This document shows, piece by piece, positions 57,027-64,000 of a stretch of 64,000 bases of DNA. How positions within the stretch are numbered: the first letter of the stretch is position 1; each line of letters starts with the position of its first letter. The stretch comes from Welwitschia mirabilis. Lineage: Eukaryota; Gnetophyta; Gnetopsida; Welwitschiales. The position numbers and the translations under genes were made by a program. The notes under the pieces are model-generated. The model was given only the letters and a program-made list of their open reading frames with translations, did no database searches and was not told the origin of the DNA. The DNA is taken from contig JBOZIK010000001.1 in assembly GCA_051453625.1 (NCBI GenBank), positions 129,377,156 to 129,441,155 of the forward strand, given 5' to 3'.

Positions 57027-57200
57027 TGATGTTTTGACTTTCCTTGTTAATGTGTTATGCACCCTATTTTCACTAGCATCTTGTTTCCTTTAATCTTTGT
57101 ATTCTTATTCTTTAATGTATTATTAGGCCTTTGGCTATTTAATTTATAAATTGAGTTTCTTCCTTTTTTTTTCTTAATAGTGATTTACCACTTGATATTA

Positions 57201-57213
57201 GCTTTGATGCTAA
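57201..57213 (-). other. Primer binding site, element D
   Basis: The minus strand reads TTAGCATCAAAGC, one base from the LTR end; it matches TTGGTATCAGAGC (initiator-Met tRNA) at 10 of 13 positions. Confidence 0.65.
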
Positions 57214-57214
57214 A

Positions 57215-57630
57215 TGTAATGTCCCATTTTACTATTTTTGGATTACTTTGCATTAAAGGAACATTTAAAATAATATGTCAGGATTTATAAGAATAACAAG
57301 GAACAATTTAAAGAGAATAAGGCTTTTATCATTGATAGTAGCAGATTACATTCCACATTATTAGTAAATAGCCTTGAACTAGTGCTTATAGATGAAGACA
57401 TGAACTATGACCTTAGTCCCCCTTCTGGGACTCTTGGGGATCATCTAAGATTATCATCAGTTACATCCACATAGTCTATCCATCCCCACCTAATATCATA
57501 GGTTTATATTACATAATTAAGAAACACATCCTTACATATTTGGGTCACAATCATTCACATATTTTGTTAACCATGCTTCATTAGCATTTAACACACTTGA
57601 TTGTACAAATAATGATTTTGAACCATTATA
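57215..57630 (-). repeat. Element D 5' LTR
   Basis: The plus strand begins TGTAATGTCCCATTTTAC and ends GAACCATTATA. It pairs with 48305-48719. The promoter is not obvious; a weak TATA-like signal may lie on the minus strand within the last 100 bp. Confidence 0.9.
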
Positions 57631-57868
57631 TATTCCCTTTATTCTCTTAAATTATTTTGTCTAAGGTAGTGATCACTTCAAAAACTGAATTATAGGATGG
57701 AAGATTAGGAGTATAAACACTTTTCACTAAAATTTGGGAAGAAGTTTTACCTACACTAGTAATGTAGGTTTCTATCTGTGAAGACCCTAAGCTAAATAAA
57801 TAATGTTTAGACTTATTTATAGGGGGATAATTAGTAGGAGGAGTTGGTAGGTTATTGGAGTTAGAAGC
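57631..57868 (-). pseudogene. Antisense ORF of element E, N-terminal part
   Basis: From a Met at 57868 the minus strand reads MASNSNNLPTPPTNYPPINK, HYLFSLGSSQIETYITSVGK and SVYTPNLPSYNSVFEVITTL, then one stop and the border of D. About 73 codons are uninterrupted. The Pro/Asn/Ser-rich start looks like a true N-terminus. Together with 48122-48304 it forms an ORF antisense to gag-pol that D split. Tat-lineage elements are known for such antisense ORFs; sequence identity with those is not established here. Confidence 0.5.
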
Positions 57869-58681
57869 CATCTCTAAGTTGGATATCAATAAAACTTAAT
57901 TTAAGTGATAAAATTTGTATTAAGTTTAATTAATCAAGGCATTGTAGTTTATAAATACATAAAAAGTAGAAGTAAAGAAAATAACTCATAATTTTAGATT
58001 TAAGTAAGTCTCAGACACATCTAATTTGTTGATTATTAACCATTAGAAGAATCTATTTCACCTAGAAACTCCTAGATTAAACTCTATTTCTTCTAACTTA
58101 ACTGAAGATACTGATTGCAGAATTTTTCTACCTACTATTTGTAGCTAGCTTCGCCACCTTGAAGGATCCTATTTAAGTGATGTTTGTTGCTCAAAGACCC
58201 CCTTCAAATTATTAAGGAAGGCTAAGAATTTGTTTTTTATAATGTATCAAAAGGTATACATCATCTATTGAAGACCTCTTTTATAGATGACTAACCCTCT
58301 TTGAAGGTGTCTTCAAAAATAACCTATGCTCTACTTTCTTTATTACTTCCTTTTTACTCTAAGTGGACGCTCGAAGGCCTCCTTTAAGTAACCTTCATTA
58401 TGCGAAGATCCTCTTTAATCTCTTCATAGAGCTGAGTGGGAAAAACAAAGAAATGACTTTAGTCTTCCCTTTTGCCTAATTTATCTACTTATTTATTGGA
58501 CCCCCTTTGAAATTTTTGGGGATTCCATTTGAGGGCTACTTCACTGATGTTATGTATGATTGATTTTTTATTGAACCCCCTTTCAAAAGAAGGAGTAACC
58601 TTCAATTTGAGGGAAATAAATAGAAGAAGAGGAAGGATTAAAGGCATAGTAAATTTCTTCAAGGAACCTTACCAATAACTT
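57869..58681. other. Divergent intergenic region of element E
   Basis: Between the antisense ORF (leftward) and the sense ORF (rightward). No protein motif. Irregular palindromes of the CTYRAAGG...CCTTYRAG type already occur here (58191, 58299, 58368), before the regular array. Confidence 0.5.
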
Positions 58682-58930
58682 CTTGAAGGATTCCTTAGAG
58701 CTTAGTATTTATGCAAGACTTTCTTTAAAGAAGCAGTTCTTATTTAAAGAACTCCTTCGAGAAAAAATTATTTCTTGAAGACTCCCTTCAAGTAAGGGTT
58801 GCTACTCAAAGGACTCTTTAAGCAAATGTTATTTTTTAAAGGTATCCTTTGAAGAAGAATTGTCACTTAAAGAACCCCTTTGAGAAAACATTATTGTTTG
58901 AAGGCCTCTTTTGAGCTTTGCTTAGGGAAG
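58682..58930 (+). repeat. 31-bp tandem array of 19-bp palindromes
   Basis: Palindromes start at 58682, 58712, 58743, 58774, 58805, 58836, 58866 and 58897: eight units with a period of 30-31 bp. The best is CTTGAAGACTCCCTTCAAG (58774-58792, perfect 7-bp arms); others such as CTTAAAGAACCCCTTTGAG differ by one mismatch between arms. Sequence between palindromes is A/T-rich and variable. The array ends 120 bp before a TATA box. Confidence 0.8.
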
Positions 58931-59051
58931 AAGACAAAAATACTCTTTTATTGAATGTGTTGATAAAGCTCCCTTTGACATCTTTTAATACCCTTTTGAT
59001 AGAAGATACAATAAATCAGACTTCAATAGGTGAACACTGAGATTGGAAATC

Positions 59052-59060
59052 CTATAAAAG
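59052..59060 (+). promoter_or_regulatory. TATA box upstream of element E sense ORF
   Basis: CTATAAAAG within AATCCTATAAAAGGAAC, good plant consensus, downstream of the palindrome array and upstream of coding-like sequence starting near 59250. Confidence 0.55.
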
Positions 59061-59249
59061 GAACATTGTAATAGATAACTTATTTAGTAAAAATTTATCT
59101 TTAGCACATAATTTTCCTTATCATTTTCTCGTTGCATTTAAAAAACATCATAGAGATCTATTTTATAATTTCATGTTAAGCATTTTAGAATAGAATGTTA
59201 TTTTAGGTAGTTATATGCTTTCATTTCTAAGGAATTTTGTTTTCCTTAA

Positions 59250-60255
59250 TAAAATTTTAGGTGAGCAGTTAGAGTTTAATAAAAATTATTATATGAGCAT
59301 TTCATACCTAAAAGAAATTTAACTCCAAAGATAAATCTTAAATATTTTCTGTAGAAGTTAATGTCATAAGTGTAAATTTTAAAAAAGATCTTAGTGACCC
59401 TACTTTCACTAGGCTTAGACAATGAGTTATTAAACTTAATTAGTGGAATTGATTATCCTTTTCTAAAAAATACAATAATGAGAAAGTCTGCTCTTTCTAT
59501 AGAAATGTTGTCATTCTTAGAAAAACCTCCAATGTGGTATTCATCAGTCAATAACATACCACTTTGTATCTAAAACATTTTTGTAGTATTACAAATAAAG
59601 ATGAATAAGTATACATTAATAAGGCAAGGAATCCTAAAGAATTCATTATTTTGAGAATGATGTCATCTAGCTTAGCCCTCGTAATTAATAATTAAAAGGA
59701 AATGAGTATATCACAAGTATACTTAATGAATTCCTTCAAATATCCTTTGAGTAAGAATATTGAGGTTGGACATATTATTTTTCAATACTTATGCAAGTTA
59801 GTGTCTAGAATTAAAAACACTACATTTCTTCTAAAGGTTGGACTAGGATTTCCCTCATTAATTGGAACAATTCTTTTATGTAATAATGTCCCACAATTCT
59901 TTCTCAGAAATAGGAATAGCATGGAATTCTTAATTGTATCATTATTTGGAGTTATAGTTTTAGCATCCTTTAGCATTTTAGGCATAGAAGAAATACCTCT
60001 AGCTAGTCAACTAGTAACACAAATTTAGACATAACACTCTAAGCCTTTAAGGCAACAAATATATTTATTTACTTTATAGCAAATAGGGCTTCAAAAAGAA
60101 ACCAAATCCTTTACTAAGTTACTAGAAGATGACAAGGTGGATTCTTTATAGGTTGTAATAAATTTTTTAATAGATTTTTTGTCAGAGATAAATTAACCCT
60201 AAGAGAAAAAATTTAGTTTGAAAGAAAGAATTGAATTTTTATAACTTGAAAATGA
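59250..60255 (+). pseudogene. Sense post-pol ORF of element E, N-terminal half
   Basis: Interrupted plus-strand frames with SDPTFTRLRQ*VIKLN (59395-59440), then an open stretch of 108 codons (59702-60028) containing MNSFKYPLSKNIEVGHI, FQYLCKLVSRIKNTTFLL, KVGLGFPSLIGTIL and a hydrophobic FLIVSLFGVIVLASFSIL. The W/Q-containing LRxW start and the hydrophobic GLxFPSLI segment resemble the putative plant transposon / plant-mobile-type domains seen in retroelement accessory ORFs, but this is from short motifs. A gap begins at 60256. Confidence 0.4.
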
Positions 60256-60899
60256 NNNNNNNNNNNNNNNNNNNNNNNNNNNNNNNNNNNNNNNNNNNNN
60301 NNNNNNNNNNNNNNNNNNNNNNNNNNNNNNNNNNNNNNNNNNNNNNNNNNNNNNNNNNNNNNNNNNNNNNNNNNNNNNNNNNNNNNNNNNNNNNNNNNNN
60401 NNNNNNNNNNNNNNNNNNNNNNNNNNNNNNNNNNNNNNNNNNNNNNNNNNNNNNNNNNNNNNNNNNNNNNNNNNNNNNNNNNNNNNNNNNNNNNNNNNNN
60501 NNNNNNNNNNNNNNNNNNNNNNNNNNNNNNNNNNNNNNNNNNNNNNNNNNNNNNNNNNNNNNNNNNNNNNNNNNNNNNNNNNNNNNNNNNNNNNNNNNNN
60601 NNNNNNNNNNNNNNNNNNNNNNNNNNNNNNNNNNNNNNNNNNNNNNNNNNNNNNNNNNNNNNNNNNNNNNNNNNNNNNNNNNNNNNNNNNNNNNNNNNNN
60701 NNNNNNNNNNNNNNNNNNNNNNNNNNNNNNNNNNNNNNNNNNNNNNNNNNNNNNNNNNNNNNNNNNNNNNNNNNNNNNNNNNNNNNNNNNNNNNNNNNNN
60801 NNNNNNNNNNNNNNNNNNNNNNNNNNNNNNNNNNNNNNNNNNNNNNNNNNNNNNNNNNNNNNNNNNNNNNNNNNNNNNNNNNNNNNNNNNNNNNNNNNN
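60256..60899. other. Assembly gap in element E sense ORF
   Basis: 644 N. Frames spanning it are artefacts. Confidence 0.95.
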
Positions 60900-62172
60900 T
60901 AGAAATATAATAAAGCCAAGGAGAAGAAGTAGCAATTAAAAGAGAAATTAGTCTCTCATTTTGACTCCAAAAGGACAAATGGATCCTCTCTACATGGTGC
61001 TCAAGCTTAAATCAAAGAGTTAAAGCAAGGACTCAAAGAGAAAAGGGAGAAATTATAGCTCATCTCTTTCAATAAAGAAGATTTTTTATTAGAATTACTT
61101 AAAAATATGGCTCAAGCCAAGCATTATGATGCTAAATATATTGAAAAACAACAAGAATTTATTACATTCATAGATAACAACCCACCCCTTTCATTAAAAA
61201 GGAATATTCAAAGAGAATTTATACAGATTTAAGGGGAATTCATGATAAATAGATGAAAATTCAAAAAGAAAACAATAAATATAAGAAAAAATGGATGGAA
61301 GCTTAAAGTAAGTGCAAATCAAGCAAGAGAGAATTGAAATGTAGAAAAGAAATGTTACTTTCCTTTAAGAAAAATTGAAATCTACTTCACAAATATCTAC
61401 ATTAATTGATTATTTTTCACTTAAGAAGATTTTAATGAAGATATTATAAAATGAATTTTCTCTAATTACAAAAATAATTTTGCAAACCACTTTGCATCAA
61501 ATAGCTCTAGTGGATGCAAAAGATATTAGATATCAAGTCTTAGATTCTCTTAAAGAAATTTTTATTCCTTATAGATAATTAAACTTATTTGAAACACTCA
61601 AAAATGAAAATAGTAGGCTACTATATGAAAATAAACTTCTAGAGGTCCGATTAGGAAAAAGAATAGGATTTGGAAATGAGGAATTACAAGTACCAAGGAA
61701 TATGCACTTTATTCTGTCTTTTTTATAATCTCATTAATAACTTTTTCATAATTATCAAAGTAATCATAAGTCCTAGAGGAGATAAACACTGTCAAGAGTG
61801 AAGCAGTTAAAGGACAACATTAGAAAAGTAGTGAACAAATTCCTCCATGTTTATGAAGGTTTCAAAAAATACATTTATGTTTTCACAATCACTGAACATG
61901 ATTTTGATTCTTTAAAATATCAAATAAATCAACTTTTGAAATGTATGAGTATGATCATAGGANNNNNNNCAAATATTTTCTTCAAAATGAAGGGAGAAGA
62001 TGGAGTTTACAGTATCCTAATTGGGATTTCTTCTAAATTAGAGGAATCAAAAAAAACCCCTTCTTCTCATCCTATGAAATCAAAGAAAGTTCTAGCTACT
62101 AAAAAGGAAAAACACTCAAAAGGGAAGACATCAAAGATAGCTCCATTTGAAGAAGAAAATATAAATTTATAG
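60900..62172 (+). pseudogene. Sense post-pol ORF of element E, coiled-coil half
   Basis: Charged helical segments in shifting frames (60900-61300), a stop-poor stretch at 61480-61700 with LKNENSRLLYENKLLEVRLG, then a final open frame of 124 codons (61798-62172) reading MKQLKDNIRKVVNKFLHVYE ... and ending in a Lys-rich tail (KKEKHSKGKTSK). A 7-N gap sits at 61963-61969. This continues the ORF from 59250 as its C-terminal, probably RNA- or DNA-contacting, tail; function unknown. Confidence 0.45.
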
Positions 62173-62310
62173 GATTCAACCCTTTTAAAAGGATCTAGAA
62201 GAAATGAAAAGGTCATAGGTTGAGAAGGAATTAAAAGTAGTAGAAAGAACGAAAATGAAACGTCGAAGGAAATGATGTAAATTGTTATAGGACTAATAAA
62301 TGTTTGAGTC

Positions 62311-62320
62311 TGGAGAAAAC
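62311..62320 (+). other. Probable polypurine tract, element E
   Basis: GGAGAAAAC directly before the 3' LTR start TGATAACTCA. Confidence 0.5.
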
Positions 62321-63239
62321 TGATAACTCAAAAATCAATGTACATTTTTACTCTCTTTTCTTGATAATACAAATGAAGAAAATAATAGTTATTAGTAACA
62401 TGTTAAGATATTGTTACAGTATCCTATATTATTATTGCATATAGCTAACTTAGTTTTGTAGGATAGTTATTCCAATATAAGAATAGTGAGGCCTTGCTAC
62501 AAAAAAGGGAAATGGTTGTAATAACTTGACAAGTGACACAAAAAGGGAATAACAACTCACTAAATTTGTACCTATAAATATGCACTATGGAGGAAACAAA
62601 ATGAGCTTTTTGGCAACTTAGAGAACAGCTAGAAAACACATCTAAGATGAAGAAGATTACATTGGAAGAACTGCAAAGTAACTTTCTAGCTACTATACCT
62701 ATTGTAAAAACATAGGAAATTACTTAGACTATATTTTCTAGATAGTAATGTAAGCTTTGTTATTCTAAAAAAAAAAAAAAAAAAATCTTATGTTGTTGTG
62801 TAGGTAGTTTGGAAAAGCTAGTTGCTATCATTTCCTTGCTCTTGGTATTAATCTTAGCTAGAATTAATATTGAAATAGTATATCAGTTAGAAAGAAGTGA
62901 TGCACATAATTTAACTATATTTTATCTATTCTGATTCTATTCATTTTCCACTTCTTATAAATATTGTTCATAGGAATTATCAAAACACCATTTTGCTAGG
63001 AATAGTCATTCTTGGAAAAGAATGTATTCTAATTCAATAAAAAGATTCTTTATTTGAATCAAAAGCATGAAAAAAGAGTAAGATCCACATAAAAAATAGT
63101 AAGGATCAAAGTTTGTGTATGGTAATATACTTTTCATGTTTTTCTAGTATTTTTTATAGTATAATTTTCTCTTTTTAAGTATTTTGTTAAAATTAGTTAG
63201 CTATTTTATAGCATTTTTAGTTAAACTGTAGGCTTATCA
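62321..63239 (+). repeat. Element E 3' LTR
   Basis: 919 bp, TGATAA...TTATCA; TATA box at 62572-62582, AATAAA at 63036-63041, and a run of 19 A at about 62769 that explains much of the length difference from the 5' LTR. Confidence 0.9.
62572..62582 (+). promoter_or_regulatory. TATA box of element E 3' LTR
   Basis: CTATAAATATG, identical to 39328-39338. Confidence 0.6.
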
Positions 63240-63244
63240 TATTT
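63240..63244. repeat. Target site duplication of element E (right)
   Basis: TATTT, matching 39072-39076. Confidence 0.85.
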
Positions 63245-63870
63245 AAAGACTTGAAAATATATTAATTTATTAGATTTTATGAGCTAAATTTGTAAAAATC
63301 TAAGTGTAAACAATGGTATTCCTAAGAAAAGAAAAAATTATCTTAGGTTTTTCTCCATCTCTAAAAATATAGAGTTCACTAGGTAGTAAAGTTTATCTAC
63401 TTATACCAAAACTTCTTCTACTATTTTCTTAAGAGATCTTAGTTGAGTGTTTAAAAAGTTTTAAAGTTTACCTAGTTTACTTAAGTCCCTTAAGTTTAAG
63501 TTCTTTACATGATTTACAAAATTATGTTCATACTAACTTTGATTCTAGTAATGCTTTTTCAATCCTCTTGTTTTCTCACACATGAAATTGTTAGAAAATT
63601 AGGATCTCTAAACTTTGATAGAAGTTTTTTTTTTTTTTTCTAAACTATGATACTTACATATCAAGCTAGAAGGGAGTTTTCTATTTACCATGAATATATA
63701 TTTAAGAATTTAGTGTAAGATGGAGTCTTATTAATGGCATTCAAAAGAGAAGTGTTTATTTTCACTTCCTTAAAGATTTTTATGTATTATTCTTAAAGGT
63801 TTTTCCTTTTATAATAATGTAAGAAATTTGTGAAATGAGGCCTTCCTCAGTTTTTTATGTCTAAATCTAT
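63245..63870. other. Flank of element E (remainder of K LTR or older DNA)
   Basis: No gene seen. Sequence continuous with 39071 before E inserted. It may be the rest of the K LTR, whose far end is not identified. Confidence 0.4.
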
Positions 63871-64000
63871 TGTTGCGGTGCGAATTCATGCAATCGTGAA
63901 GTCCTTAGCTAAACTTGTAAATCATATAACTTGTAGAAAAACACACGCTAGTATAGATGGGAGTTCACCCAAATGTCGTAATCCCAACGAAGGCACTAGG
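63871..64000 (-). repeat. U5 end of an A-family LTR, cut by window edge
   Basis: TGTTGCGGTGCGAATTCATG and on to the window end aligns with the inverse of 27790-27921 (element A 5' LTR end), including AACACACGCTAGTATAG and ATGTCGTAATCC. No PBS on its left side, so it is the terminal end of a minus-strand 3' LTR or a solo LTR. Confidence 0.8.

Larger units (their letters stand above)
48305..57630 (-). mobile_element. Element D: chromovirus-type LTR retrotransposon
   Basis: LTRs of 415 and 416 bp (48305-48719, 57215-57630) flank, on the minus strand, PBS, gag, protease, RT, RNase H and integrase, with the PPT next to the left LTR. RT motifs ([27 protein letters not shown]) and the integrase tail mark the chromovirus side of Ty3/gypsy. 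Between the PBS (57201) and gag (starting near 53560) lies 3.6 kb that contains, in the opposite direction, a tandem array, a TATA box and a spliced gene. A target duplication is not recognisable (AATCT versus TATTC). Confidence 0.85.
39077..63239 (+). mobile_element. Element E: Tat-type LTR retrotransposon with nested D
   Basis: LTRs at 39077-39965 and 62321-63239 align end to end, begin TGATAA and end TTATC(A/C), and are flanked by identical TATTT. The internal region contains PBS, gag, PR, RT, RNase H and INT, then a long post-pol region with an antisense and a sense ORF, as known for the Tat lineage. Removing chromovirus D (9.3 kb) and the solo LTR (1.3 kb) leaves about 13.6 kb. The order of insertion is K, then E, then the solo LTR and D. 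Confidence 0.85.

Noticed and set aside
57631-57645. Second PPT right of the D 5' LTR, implying a tandem D copy
   Set aside because: TTCCCTTT resembles the PPT complement, but sequence beyond it does not match the D internal end at 48734.
58180-59100. Endogenous pararetrovirus promoter and leader
   Set aside because: A TATA box after repeats was suggestive, but no movement protein, coat or caulimovirid RT motif follows and the region lies between the two LTRs of element E.
1-64000. tRNA, rRNA or ordinary host genes
   Set aside because: No tRNA-like cloverleaf, rRNA stretch or housekeeping protein was recognised; PBS sites only resemble tRNA 3' ends.

Overview
The window is nuclear DNA of a seed plant: about 70% A+T, no cellular gene that I can recognise, and packed with decayed, nested LTR retrotransposons. 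Athila-type and Tat-type Ty3/gypsy, a chromovirus-type Ty3/gypsy and a Ty1/copia fragment are all present, a mix known from plant nuclear genomes. Species is not determinable here. Every coding region carries stops and frameshifts, and many catalytic or zinc-binding residues are lost by G>A or C>T changes (Asp to Asn, Cys to Tyr, Gln to stop), so this looks like old, silenced heterochromatin. Eleven N runs interrupt the sequence; at least one is an assembly artefact.

Layout. 1-6244: element B, minus strand, Athila-type, gag and protease only, with no reverse transcriptase or integrase. 6245-8600: unassigned decayed coding on the plus strand. 8708-9625: pyrimidine tract with a gap. 9893-10115: minisatellite. 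10130-11510: Tat-type gag-protease relic, minus. About 11600-14800: Ty1/copia relic, plus, with a 1.5-kb probable solo LTR in its gag. 17400-26290: element J, minus, gag-protease plus a possible accessory ORF and a repeat-rich LTR. 26678-36375: element A, plus, the most complete Athila-type copy (LTR, PBS, gag, PR, RT, RNase H, INT, truncated 3' LTR). 36430-39071: 5' part of element K, minus. 39077-63239: element E, plus, Tat-type, 24.2 kb in total, proven by paired LTRs and a TATTT target duplication. E contains a solo LTR (45706-46970) and a complete chromovirus, element D (48305-57630, minus). 63871-64000: edge of another A-family LTR, minus.

What stands out. (1) A roughly 44-bp imperfect inverted repeat with a CCCC loop in sense orientation occurs at about 21 sites, always as part of A/B-family elements. 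Two copies about 100-115 bp apart sit upstream of the TATA box in every U3, and three or four more lie in the leader between PBS and gag. (2) Element E has, after pol, an antisense ORF and a sense ORF flanking a 31-bp-period array of 19-bp palindromes next to a TATA box. (3) Element D carries, antisense in its 5' leader, a multi-exon gene with three phase-0 introns behind a 20-bp tandem array and TATA box. (4) A 250-bp block downstream of pol is conserved between A and B, and part of it recurs at 47211-47372.

The retroelement genes work, or once worked, as usual: gag makes the particle, protease processes the polyprotein, RT/RNase H copies RNA primed at the PBS, and integrase inserts the cDNA. 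No copy here appears able to do so now.
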